Positions 21,555-30,338 of a DNA stretch of 40,425 nucleotides are shown here, piece by piece. Positions within the stretch are counted from its first letter, which is position 1. Each line of letters opens with the position of its first letter. The notes beneath the pieces are model-generated. The model ran no database searches and was not told where the DNA came from. It saw nothing but the letters and a program-made list of their open reading frames with translations. The translations under genes and the position numbers were made by a program. The stretch spans positions 1-40,425 of the forward strand of contig JAFVQC010000065.1 of NCBI GenBank assembly GCA_017504995.1, written 5' to 3'. Origin of the DNA: Clostridia bacterium. Its GTDB lineage: Bacteria; Bacillota; Clostridia; Oscillospirales; CAG-272.

Positions 21555-22820
21555 ATGAAAATTATGGTTGTCGGTGGCGGCGGAAGAGAGCACGCCATCG
21601 TAAAGAAAATCAAGCAAAGCCCCGCGGCAGAGGAAATTTACGTTCTGCCCGGCAACGCAGGAATGTCCGCTGACGCGACCTGCGTGAGCATCGGCGCGAA
21701 GGATCTGGACGGAATCGTCGCCTTCGCCAAGGAAAAGAAGATCGACTACGCCATCGTCGCTCCCGACGATCCGTTGGTGCTTGGGGCGGTAGATCGACTG
21801 AATGAGATCGGCGTTCCTTGCTTCGGTCCTCGCGCCAACGCGGCGATCATTGAGGGAAGCAAGATCTTTTCCAAGAATCTGATGAAAAAGTACAAGATCC
21901 CCACCGCCGCTTACGAGGTATTCACCGAGCTTGACGCGGCGCTGGCGTATCTCGCTACCTCCTCCTATCCCACTGTGGTGAAGGCGGACGGTCTGGCGCT
22001 TGGTAAGGGCGTGGTAATTGCCAACACGAGAGAGGAAGCCGAGAATGCGGTTCGCTCCATGATGGAGGATCGCGCCTTTGGTGACAGCGGAAGCCGCGTG
22101 GTCATTGAAGAATTTCTCACGGGTCCCGAGGTGTCCGTACTGGCGTTTACCGACGGAAAGACCGTCGTTCCCATGATCTCCTCCATGGACCACAAGCGCG
22201 CGCTTGACGGCGACGAGGGATTGAATACGGGCGGTATGGGTACGATTGCGCCCAACCCCTACTATACCAAGGATATTGCCGAGCAATGTATGAAGGAAAT
22301 CTTCCTTCCCACCGTCGACGCGATGAACGCCGAGGGACGGACCTTCAAGGGTTGTCTCTATTTCGGCTTGATGCTGACCGCGGGCGGACCGAAGGTGATC
22401 GAATACAACTGCCGCTTCGGCGACCCCGAAACCCAGGTAGTGCTTCCTCTCTTGGAAAGTGATCTGCTGACGGTCATGATGGCTTGTACCAACGGTACGC
22501 TTGCCGAAACCGAGGTCAAGTTCTCGGAAAAATCCGCTTGTTGCGTGATTCTGGCGTCGGGCGGTTATCCCAAGGCATACGAGAGTGGCTTTGAGATCAA
22601 GGTTTCAGAGGACTTCGCCGCAGAGCTGTACGTGGCGGGTGCGAAGGAAAAAGACGGCAAAACGGTAACGGCAGGAGGACGTGTCCTCGGTGTGACCGCG
22701 GTGGCAGATACGCTGCCCGAGGCGATCGCAGAGGCTTACGCCAACGTGCCGAAGGTGACCTTCAAGAACGCCCACTATCGGAAAGACATCGGCAAGAAAG
22801 CCCTTGCCGCATTGAAATAA
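21555..22820 (+). CDS. purD: Phosphoribosylamine-glycine ligase PurD
   Basis: PurD makes GAR from phosphoribosylamine, glycine and ATP. The 421-residue ATP-grasp enzyme opens MKIMVVGGGGREHAIV and has YPTVVKADGLALGKGV, LNTGGMGTIAPNPYYT and IEYNCRFGDPETQVVLPLL, all family motifs. The length is normal. GAGGTG lies 6 bases before the start. Confidence 0.97.
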   Translation: MKIMVVGGGGREHAIVKKIKQSPAAEEIYVLPGNAGMSADATCVSIGAKDLDGIVAFAKEKKIDYAIVAPDDPLVLGAVDRLNEIGVPCFGPRANAAIIEGSKIFSKNLMKKYKIPTAAYEVFTELDAALAYLATSSYPTVVKADGLALGKGVVIANTREEAENAVRSMMEDRAFGDSGSRVVIEEFLTGPEVSVLAFTDGKTVVPMISSMDHKRALDGDEGLNTGGMGTIAPNPYYTKDIAEQCMKEIFLPTVDAMNAEGRTFKGCLYFGLMLTAGGPKVIEYNCRFGDPETQVVLPLLESDLLTVMMACTNGTLAETEVKFSEKSACCVILASGGYPKAYESGFEIKVSEDFAAELYVAGAKEKDGKTVTAGGRVLGVTAVADTLPEAIAEAYANVPKVTFKNAHYRKDIGKKALAALK

Positions 22821-22839
22821 AACGGACTTAGGAGTGAAT

Positions 22840-25800
22840 ATGGTTTACAGAGTTTACGTTGAAAAGAAAAAGGAGCTTGCGAACGAGGCGCGGAATCTTT
22901 TCAATGAGATTAAAAATCTTCTTTTTATCGACAGTCTGACGGATCTGCGCATGATGAACCGCTACGACGTGGAGAACATTGAGAAATCCTTGTTTGACTA
23001 TGCCGTCAATACGGTATTCTCCGAGCCTCAGTTGGACGTGGTGACTGACACCTTGCCCGAGGACGGCGCAACGGTATTTGCCGTGGAATATCTTCCCGGT
23101 CAGTTCGATCAGCGTGCCGACTCCGCCGCCCAGTGCATTCAGCTCTTTTCTCAGGGCGAGCGTCCTACGGTCAGAACCGCAAAGGTCTATCTGCTGTACG
23201 GCAACCTTGAGGCGAGACAGCTTGCGGCGATCAAGAAATACGTCATCAACCCCGTGGAGAGCCGCGAGGCTTCCCTTGATACCGTCGAGACCCTGAAGGT
23301 CTCTTACGAGATCCCCACCACCGTCAAGACCCTTGAGGGCTTTACGAAGATGGAGGACGACGAGCTTGCAGCGTTCGTGAAGAGCTACGGCTTGGCAATG
23401 GATCTGGACGATATCCGTTTCTGCCGCGATTATTTCCGCAGCGAGAAAAAGGATCCCACCATTACCGAGATCCGTATGATCGATACCTACTGGTCGGATC
23501 ACTGCCGTCATACCACCTTCCTCACCACCATTGACAACGTGACCTTTGAGGATCCCATGCTGGAGGCGGCGTTTGAGGATTACAAGGCAACCAGAGCCTC
23601 CCTTGGCAGAACCAAGCCCATCAATCTGATGGATATCGCTACCCTTGCGGTGAAGCATCTGCGTAAGAACGGTATGCTTCCTCACCTGGACGAATCCGAG
23701 GAAATCAACGCTTGTACCGTCAAGATCAAGGTTGATGTGGAGGGCGAGGTACAGGATTGGTTGCTCCTCTTTAAGAACGAGACCCATAACCATCCCACCG
23801 AGATCGAGCCCTTCGGCGGCGCGGCGACCTGCATCGGTGGCGCGATCCGCGACCCGCTGTCGGGACGCTCTTACGTGTATGCCGCAATGCGTGTGACGGG
23901 CGCGTCCGATCCGAGAAAGCCCGTAGACGAGACTATGGCAGGCAAGCTTCCTCAAAGAAAGCTCGTGACCACTGCCGCCGCGGGATATTCCTCCTACGGT
24001 AACCAGATTGGTCTGGCGACGGGACAGGTAGACGAGATCTATCACGACGGCTACGTGGCAAAGCACATGGAAATCGGCGCGGTGATCGCGGCGGCTCCCG
24101 CAAAGAACGTCAGACGGGAAGTGCCTGAGGACGGCGATATCGTCATTCTTTTGGGCGGCAGAACGGGACGTGACGGCTGCGGTGGCGCAACGGGATCTTC
24201 CAAGTCTCACACCCTTGAATCTTTGGAGACCTGCGGCGCGGAGGTTCAGAAGGGAAATGCTCCCGAGGAAAGAAAGCTCCAGCGTCTGTTCCGCAACCCC
24301 GAAGCCTCTGCCATGATCAAGCGTTGTAACGACTTTGGCGCGGGCGGTGTTTCGGTTGCCATCGGTGAGCTGGCGGACGGTCTTGAGATCGACCTGAATG
24401 CCGTTCCCAAGAAATACGAGGGTCTGGACGGCACGGAGCTTGCCATCAGCGAATCTCAGGAGAGAATGGCGGTGGTAGTGGAAGCCAAGGACGTGGATCG
24501 CTTTATCGCTCTTGCAGGAAAGGAAAATCTGGAGGCGACCGTGGTGGCGCGCGTTACTGCGCTTCCTCGTCTGGTCATGCATTGGAACGGACAGAAGATC
24601 GTAGATCTTTCCCGTGAATTCCTGAACTCCAACGGTGCGGAAAAGCACATCGATATCGTGGCGGCAAAGCCCGAGTCCTTTGAAAGAAAAGCCAAGGGAA
24701 GCTTCACCGAGCAAATGCAGGCGCTTCCCAAGGATCTGAATATCTGCTCCCGTCGGGGTCTTTCCGAACGATTTGACTCCACCATCGGCGCGGGCAGCGT
24801 GACCATGCCCTTCGGCGGAAAGCATCAGAGCACGCCTACGCAGGTGATGGTCAACAAGATCTCCGTGGAAGCGAAGGATACGAACACCTGCTCCTTTATG
24901 GCGTGGGGCTACAACCCCTTCATTTCCGAAAAGAGCCCCTACCACGGCGCGTATCTTGCGGTTGTGGAATCGGTTTCCAAGCTGATCGCGGGGGGGGCAC
25001 AGTACCGTGACGTCTATCTGACCTTCCAAGAATATTTTGAGAAGCCCATGAAGGATCCCAAGCGTTGGGGTAAGCCTCTGTCGGCACTGCTCGGCGCGTT
25101 TATGGCGCAGAAGGAGCTTGGCATCGGAGCGATCGGCGGTAAGGACTCCATGAGTGGAAGCTTTGAGAAAATCGACGTTCCTCCTACGCTGGTTTCCTTT
25201 GCGGTGACCACGGGTAAGACGAATCACGTGGTTACGCAGGAATTCAAGGAAGCGGGCAGAAAGGTCTATTTGCTCAAACCCGAATATACCGAGAACGGCT
25301 TGCCCAAGGCTGAGTCTCTTATGGCGCTGTACGACAAGGTCTACGCGCTGGTTGAGAAAAAGAAGGTTCTCGCTGCGTATACGCCTACCTATGGCGGCGT
25401 TGCCGAGGCGGTCATGAAGATGGCGTTCGGTAACGAGATCGGCTTTGCCTTTGCCGATGACGTCAGCCTCGACGAGATCTTCGGATACAATTACGGCGCG
25501 TTCGTGATTGAGGTTGCCGAGGGCTGTACCGTGGACGGCATGCTTTTGGGTCAGACCACCGAGAAATACGCCATCACCTACGGTGAGGAAGCGGTGGGTC
25601 TCGGCGCGCTGTACGCCGACTACGAGAACACGCTGGAGAGCGTGTACCCCACTCGCGCGGCAGAGTCGAAGAAGGAGATCCCCGCCTTCTCTTACGAAGG
25701 AAAGAGCGCGGCAAAGCCCGCCGTCCTTTGCAAGAAGCCCAAGGTGCTGATCCCCGTATTCCCCGGCACGAACTGCGAATACGACACCCAGAAGGCATTC

Positions 25801-26532
25801 CTGCGGGCAGGTGCTGACGCGGAGATCTTCGTGATCAACAACCTGTCCTCGGCAGGGATTTCCCAGTCGGTTTCCGCCTTTGCCGAGAAGATCAAGGACG
25901 CGCAGATCATCTTTATCCCCGGTGGCTTCTCGGGTGGAGACGAGCCTGACGGATCGGGTAAGTTTATCACCGCCTTCTTCCGCAACGGCGCGATCAAGGA
26001 CGAGGTCAACCGCCTTCTGAAGGTAAGACAGGGCTTGATGGCAGGTATCTGTAACGGATTCCAAGCGATCATCAAGCTGGGTCTCGTTCCTTACGGCGAG
26101 ATCATCGATACCGACGAGAACTGCCCCACGCTGACCTTCAATACCATTGGACGCCACCAGTCCAGAATCGTACGGACGAGAATCGCGTCTGCTAAGTCGC
26201 CCTGGCTGGCAAAGACGCAGGTGGGCGAGATCTATTCCGTTCCGATCTCTCACGGCGAGGGACGCTTCCTCGCTTCCGACGAGCTGATTCTGGAGTTGGC
26301 GAAGAACGGACAGATCGCAACCCAGTACGTGGATCTTTGCGGCAATCCCACCTCCGACATTCTCTATAACCCTAACAATTCCTGCTTTGCCGTAGAGGGC
26401 ATCACCTCTCCCGACGGCTTGGTATTCGGTAAGATGGGACACTCGGAGCGTGTTGGCGACGGACTGTATCAGAACGTTCCCGGTAACTACGACAGCAAGA
26501 TGTTCGAAGCCGCTGTGGAATACTTCAAATAA
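22840..26532 (+). CDS. purL: Phosphoribosylformylglycinamidine synthase PurL, single chain
   Basis: PurL converts FGAR to FGAM with glutamine. The 1,230-residue chain is the clostridial large form. It has an N-terminal PurS-like region (1-150), two FGAM synthetase halves with NETHNHPTEIEPFGGAATCI and GGKDSMSGSF, and a C-terminal glutaminase with PVFPGTNCEYDTQKAF, the nucleophile in GICNGFQAI and the HGEG of the triad. ATG at 22840 with TAGGAG upstream is preferred over the GTG two codons earlier. It is the last gene of the purine operon; purF, purC and purB are elsewhere. Confidence 0.96.
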   Translation: MVYRVYVEKKKELANEARNLFNEIKNLLFIDSLTDLRMMNRYDVENIEKSLFDYAVNTVFSEPQLDVVTDTLPEDGATVFAVEYLPGQFDQRADSAAQCIQLFSQGERPTVRTAKVYLLYGNLEARQLAAIKKYVINPVESREASLDTVETLKVSYEIPTTVKTLEGFTKMEDDELAAFVKSYGLAMDLDDIRFCRDYFRSEKKDPTITEIRMIDTYWSDHCRHTTFLTTIDNVTFEDPMLEAAFEDYKATRASLGRTKPINLMDIATLAVKHLRKNGMLPHLDESEEINACTVKIKVDVEGEVQDWLLLFKNETHNHPTEIEPFGGAATCIGGAIRDPLSGRSYVYAAMRVTGASDPRKPVDETMAGKLPQRKLVTTAAAGYSSYGNQIGLATGQVDEIYHDGYVAKHMEIGAVIAAAPAKNVRREVPEDGDIVILLGGRTGRDGCGGATGSSKSHTLESLETCGAEVQKGNAPEERKLQRLFRNPEASAMIKRCNDFGAGGVSVAIGELADGLEIDLNAVPKKYEGLDGTELAISESQERMAVVVEAKDVDRFIALAGKENLEATVVARVTALPRLVMHWNGQKIVDLSREFLNSNGAEKHIDIVAAKPESFERKAKGSFTEQMQALPKDLNICSRRGLSERFDSTIGAGSVTMPFGGKHQSTPTQVMVNKISVEAKDTNTCSFMAWGYNPFISEKSPYHGAYLAVVESVSKLIAGGAQYRDVYLTFQEYFEKPMKDPKRWGKPLSALLGAFMAQKELGIGAIGGKDSMSGSFEKIDVPPTLVSFAVTTGKTNHVVTQEFKEAGRKVYLLKPEYTENGLPKAESLMALYDKVYALVEKKKVLAAYTPTYGGVAEAVMKMAFGNEIGFAFADDVSLDEIFGYNYGAFVIEVAEGCTVDGMLLGQTTEKYAITYGEEAVGLGALYADYENTLESVYPTRAAESKKEIPAFSYEGKSAAKPAVLCKKPKVLIPVFPGTNCEYDTQKAFLRAGADAEIFVINNLSSAGISQSVSAFAEKIKDAQIIFIPGGFSGGDEPDGSGKFITAFFRNGAIKDEVNRLLKVRQGLMAGICNGFQAIIKLGLVPYGEIIDTDENCPTLTFNTIGRHQSRIVRTRIASAKSPWLAKTQVGEIYSVPISHGEGRFLASDELILELAKNGQIATQYVDLCGNPTSDILYNPNNSCFAVEGITSPDGLVFGKMGHSERVGDGLYQNVPGNYDSKMFEAAVEYFK

Positions 26533-26540
26533 TAAAAAGC

Positions 26541-26590
26541 ATCGCTTCCTTCTCGGTATGCCGAGAGGGAAGCGATCGTTTCGTTTTATT
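26541..26590 (+). terminator. Terminator of the purine operon
   Basis: ATCGCTTCCTTCTCGG pairs with CCGAGAGGGAAGCGAT (26561-26576) around TATG, followed by CGTTTCGTTTTATT. Confidence 0.88.
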
Positions 26591-26610
26591 CACTGTTCGT
26601 AGGCTTCAGA

Positions 26611-26642
26611 AAAAATGACCCAAACGAGAGATCGTTTGGGTC
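26611..26642 (-). terminator. Terminator of the minus-strand gene ending at 26657
   Basis: GACCCAAACGA, loop GAGA, TCGTTTGGGTC (26617-26642). On the minus strand it is followed by ATTTTTTCTG. Confidence 0.85.
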
Positions 26643-26656
26643 GAATGATGGATTTA

Positions 26657-27607
26657 CTATGAAAGAATTTGAAAACTCTTGCTTCCGCTTTCTCTGACCG
26701 CGGCAATCAAGGCGTCTTGCGATACGGCAGCCGTTCCCGACGGGATTAAAACCCGCATGCCGTAGCGAAGGAGATAATACCGCATACCGCCTCCCGAAAT
26801 GGTTTCTGTAATATAGGTGACGGGGTCAATCGCGCCGTATGCCGTGGCATCCAGCGCCATAAAATCCGCGTGGGAAGATAGAAGATCAACAGTCGCCGCG
26901 CCATTCTCCGCCGATACCGCCGAGGGGGGAAGGGTCACGCCCAATATTGCTTTCGGCGTAAGGGCGCGGACGTTTTCCATCAATCGAATCAGCTCCGCGG
27001 TCTGTCCGTCCTTCCATACGGGAAGGACGAGTAATACCTCGTCCATGCCGTCTCGCAGTGTCTCGGCAATGACCGCCGCTTCTTCTGACAGCCGAACCGA
27101 CCGCAACAGATCGTTCTCCTCGGCAAACGCCGTCAGGTAATAGATACCCCCAAGGGTGACGGGCAGGGACGATACGCTCTCGCAAGCGGTGGCAACGCTT
27201 ACGGACCGATCCTGCGCTCCTTGCAGACCAAGGGAGATCGCCAAGTCGGAGCGATACAGAAGCCGACCGTCCGCCGTGTTCAGGGGAATTGATGCGTAAG
27301 AGCCGCCCGATGCCGAAAGCGCCTCCACGCGAGAGAAAAAAGTAGAAGAATCAGCGGTCTCCAAAAGGACGGGATAGCCTTGGATGGCAGAAGGAATCGT
27401 TTGGGCGGGAATCGTATCGGCGGTGGTTTCCTTGTCGCCTCTGCCCTCGTTCCGTGTTTCGCTTTGCTTCCCAAGGAGCAAGCCGATGACGAGAAACGCA
27501 ACCGCGAGGATCACCAGAACCGCGACAAGGGTGAGGATCACCGTGCGGATCTTTCTCTTTCGATATACACTTTTTCGATATTGAATATGACGGTTTCTTC
27601 CGTTCAT
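26657..27607 (-). CDS. Membrane-anchored extracellular protein of unknown function
   Basis: The 316-residue protein has a basic N-terminus (NRHIQYRKSVYRKRKIR), one membrane helix (about residues 22-45), a Ser/Thr-rich linker and an extracellular alpha/beta domain. Repeated segments such as DEVLLVLPVWK, ILGVTLPPSAV and DFMALDATAYG suggest a TIM-barrel-like sugar hydrolase or deacetylase relative, without a catalytic pattern I can name. It has its own terminator. The ribosome site (AAAGGACGAGG) is ordinary. It lies between the purine operon and a repeat cluster. The function is unknown. Confidence 0.7.
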   Translation of the reverse strand: MNGRNRHIQYRKSVYRKRKIRTVILTLVAVLVILAVAFLVIGLLLGKQSETRNEGRGDKETTADTIPAQTIPSAIQGYPVLLETADSSTFFSRVEALSASGGSYASIPLNTADGRLLYRSDLAISLGLQGAQDRSVSVATACESVSSLPVTLGGIYYLTAFAEENDLLRSVRLSEEAAVIAETLRDGMDEVLLVLPVWKDGQTAELIRLMENVRALTPKAILGVTLPPSAVSAENGAATVDLLSSHADFMALDATAYGAIDPVTYITETISGGGMRYYLLRYGMRVLIPSGTAAVSQDALIAAVRESGSKSFQILS

Positions 27608-27685
27608 GCGCGCCTCGTCCTTTCTTTGAAAATTTTGTTTTTTGTCTCGTCCTCGTCTTTTTTGCGGTTGACCTTCGTTTTTTAC

Positions 27686-27921
27686 GGGTCGCCGAGGACG
27701 TCGACCCCTACCGTCTCTTTTTTAATATTGTTTTCGGGAATCCAAACAATCACGATTTTCCATTGCTTCAAAAGAACGGAGTCCGAAGATGTTTTTGAAT
27801 CTTGTAGGGACCGACGTCCTCGGCGGTCCGTTTCGCTTCGCCGATTGGTTGCGAAAAATTGTTTGTTTTTTGACGGCGGGTTATGTTATCTTTTGTAGGG
27901 GGCATTCACGAATGCCCCTAC
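27686..27921. repeat. Second cluster of modular palindromic repeats
   Basis: Cores are at 27686-27711 (GGGTCGCCGAGGACGTCGAC...), 27804-27829 (GTAGGGACCGACGTCCTCGG...) and 27895-27921 (GTAGGGGGCATTC/GAATGCCCCTAC). The linker GCTTCAAAAGAACGGAGTCC (about 27765) followed by TTTTTGAATCTT matches the linker at 15588-15623. CGATTGGTTGCGAAAAATTG (from 27842) is the reverse complement of the linker near 37330. The rest of 27608-28036 shows no gene. Confidence 0.85.
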
Positions 27922-28036
27922 TGATTTTTATGTTTTTTCGTTTTTTGGTTCGCCGATGTTTTTTCGGCAAAGCCGAAACCTTTCGTGGGCGAAAGGACGG
28001 CAAACTTGCGTCGTTCGCCCTCACGAAAATCGTCAA

Positions 28037-29179
28037 TCAAACGTTCTTCTTCGCGTGCTTCTTCTTGACGATCACCACGGGGATCACGGCTGCCGCAAGG
28101 AGAAGAATGCCGCCGCCCACACAGAGGCAGGCGATCCACGCGCGACTTTCCCTTACGGGGGGCAAAAGATTGCAAAGGTCCAAGGAATCGTAAAATTCGT
28201 TGGGAGTAAAGGAAAGAGTCTTTTTGATCTCGTCAAGATCGGCGGCGATCACGCTGCCGTAATATTCGTTTTGCAATAAGGTCAGGTGGGAATTGACGTA
28301 CTCCTCGTCAATGGCAACGCGCTGGATCACGTAATAACAGGAGACGGTTTTGTTTTGGTTGTTCTTTCCCATGGCTTCCACCACACCGCTGACCTCGTTC
28401 ATGCCGAGGGCAAAGGCGGTGTCCTCGTAAGCCTGCTCCATCGTTCCCTTGGCAATGTAGTAGCCCTCCGCTGAAACGTCGGAAAAGTCCTCGGTGTAGC
28501 CCTTTTTGATCAGCTGGTACATGGTATCCTTGCCCGATTGCAGCAGCTCTGCCGCCTCGGACATTTTCTGATAGTTGGCAGCCTTTTCTTCCTCCGTGTC
28601 GTTAAAAAGCGCCAGATGGTAGACGTGGATAAAATTGTCCTTGATATACTGCTTCAGCGCACCGTCGGTTTTGACCACAAGCCCGCGTTCGGGATATTCC
28701 TTGAGCAGAGAGCCGTACAAAAGATCCAAGCCCGTGGTATAGCGAAGATAGCGCTCGGTCAGACCCATCGTCCGCATATCCTCAAGATAGGCGTTCTCGT
28801 CGCCGCCGTAGGATTTGGATACGATTTCGTCCAATTCCTTGTCGATCTCGTCCTTCCAATCCTTCTCGTCGTACGCAAGACCGAGGGAGTCGCACAGCGC
28901 GAGAATGGCGGGATTGGCGGTGATATGTTCCTTCACCAGACGGTCAAGCTCCGCCTGCATTTTGACGGGATCGCTACCGCAGGTCTCCTTCACCGTATCG
29001 TAGTAGCGCTGTACGAGACAATAAAGCTCGTCGTAAAGGATCTCTTGATCTCCCACCGTACCTACCACTTGGGTTTCATTGACTGTGGCTTCTTGCTTGC
29101 CGCAAGAGAAAAGGCAGGGAAACAAAAGACAAATTGCCATCGCGGCGCAAAGGACGCGAAGCAGAGTGGTTCGTTTCAT
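28037..29179 (-). CDS. PrsA/SurA-like foldase lipoprotein with C-terminal membrane helix
   Basis: The 380-residue protein has a lipobox (LFSC, Cys26), then VVGTVGDQEILYDELYCLVQ, typical of the N-terminal chaperone part of SurA/PrsA-type proteins. A helical region follows, and a segment near residues 180-300 that may be a divergent parvulin-type isomerase domain. Unusually, a second membrane helix with a basic tail (IACLCVGGGILLLAAAVIPV, then KKKHAKK) anchors the C-terminus. The start is set by GAGGT 6 bases upstream. It is predicted to help secreted proteins fold at the membrane. The isomerase assignment is tentative. Confidence 0.72.
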   Translation of the reverse strand: MKRTTLLRVLCAAMAICLLFPCLFSCGKQEATVNETQVVGTVGDQEILYDELYCLVQRYYDTVKETCGSDPVKMQAELDRLVKEHITANPAILALCDSLGLAYDEKDWKDEIDKELDEIVSKSYGGDENAYLEDMRTMGLTERYLRYTTGLDLLYGSLLKEYPERGLVVKTDGALKQYIKDNFIHVYHLALFNDTEEEKAANYQKMSEAAELLQSGKDTMYQLIKKGYTEDFSDVSAEGYYIAKGTMEQAYEDTAFALGMNEVSGVVEAMGKNNQNKTVSCYYVIQRVAIDEEYVNSHLTLLQNEYYGSVIAADLDEIKKTLSFTPNEFYDSLDLCNLLPPVRESRAWIACLCVGGGILLLAAAVIPVVIVKKKHAKKNV

Positions 29180-29325
29180 GGCGATACCTCGTTTCGTATG
29201 GTTTATCAATTTCTTATTATACATCAATTTTATGTCGATTGTGTGAATAAACGGCGGTTTGAAGCGGTTTCGGAAAAAAACTTGGAAATCCCCAAAAAAC
29301 TCTTCCATTTTTATCAAATTTATGA

Positions 29326-29331
29326 TATAAT
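29326..29331 (+). promoter_or_regulatory. Extended -10 promoter of hprK
   Basis: TGA-TATAAT at 29323-29331 with only a weak -35 (TTCCAT, 29303-29308). The extended TG probably compensates. Confidence 0.6.
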
Positions 29332-29369
29332 GAAAAAAGAAAAACACACTCTTTTCAAAGGAGGTTTTT

Positions 29370-30302
29370 ATGCATTCTCAACACAGTATTTCTCTGATGA
29401 CGGTGATTGACGAATTTAAATTGGAGACGATCTATCTGCCTGAAGGCGCGGAGACAATCAAAATTTGCAGCACCGAATTGAGTCGCCCGGGTTTGGCACT
29501 TTCGGGATTTTTCGATCTGTTTGATCCCGCGCGGATCCAGACCGTGGGAAAAGCGGAGCAGCAATATCTTTCCCAGCTTTCTTCCCAACAAAGAAAAGAA
29601 CGGTTGAACGAATTTTTCGCTCAGCGTCCCGTGGCTGTTATCATTACCACGGAGATGTCCCCCTTTGAGGAAATGTTGGAGGGAGCGAAGCGATACGGCA
29701 TTCCGCTTTTGCGGACGGCGGAGAGGACCAGTCCCTTTACCGCGTCCCTCATTGCCTACCTGAACACCAGCCTTGCGCCCCGTATCACCCGCCACGGCGT
29801 ATTCGTGGAGGTCTACGGAGAGGGCGTGCTGATCCTCGGCGAGAGTGGGATCGGTAAGAGCGAGACTGCCATTGAGCTGGTCAAGCGAGGACACCGTCTG
29901 ATTGCTGACGATGCGGTGGAGATCAAGCGTGTTTCTTCCATTACCCTCTTGGGAACGGCGCCCGAGCTGATCCGTCACTATATCGAACTTCGTGGCATCG
30001 GTATCGTTGACGTGCGCAGACTGTTCGGTATGGGTTCGGTAAAGGAAACCGAGCGAATCGACCTTGTTATCAAGCTGGAGCCGTGGGATTCCGAGAAGAT
30101 GTACGATCGCTTCGGTCTTGACGAGGAGTATGAGGATATTTTGGGGATCAACATTCCCGCCATCACCATTCCCGTTCACCCGGGACGAAACCTTGCGGTG
30201 GTATTGGAGATCGCCGCTATGAATCACCGTCAGAAAAAAATGGGCTACAATACGGCAGAGGAATTCAACAGACGCCTGATGGAGCAGAACTTCAGCGAAT
30301 GA
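29370..30302 (+). CDS. hprK: HPr kinase/phosphorylase HprK
   Basis: HprK phosphorylates Ser46 of HPr and removes it again, controlling carbon catabolite repression. The 310-residue protein has the Walker A loop GESGIGKSET (157-166), the catalytic HGVF just before it (His142), ADDAVEI (179-185), and the family signature ELRGIGIVDVRRLFGMG (206-222). The length is normal. AAGGAGG lies 5 bases before the ATG. A sugar isomerase-like gene follows after 36 bases, probably in the same transcript. Confidence 0.97.
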   Translation: MHSQHSISLMTVIDEFKLETIYLPEGAETIKICSTELSRPGLALSGFFDLFDPARIQTVGKAEQQYLSQLSSQQRKERLNEFFAQRPVAVIITTEMSPFEEMLEGAKRYGIPLLRTAERTSPFTASLIAYLNTSLAPRITRHGVFVEVYGEGVLILGESGIGKSETAIELVKRGHRLIADDAVEIKRVSSITLLGTAPELIRHYIELRGIGIVDVRRLFGMGSVKETERIDLVIKLEPWDSEKMYDRFGLDEEYEDILGINIPAITIPVHPGRNLAVVLEIAAMNHRQKKMGYNTAEEFNRRLMEQNFSE

Positions 30303-30338
30303 TTGAAAATTTATTTTAATAAAGAGAGGAAACAAAAA

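Noticed and set aside
22828..26442. Minus-strand open frame of 1,204 codons opposite purL
   Set aside because: It has no ribosome site or family motifs. It arises from the codon bias of purL on the other strand. The same holds for long antisense frames over the purine genes at 19652-21613 and over ackA at 31433-33085.
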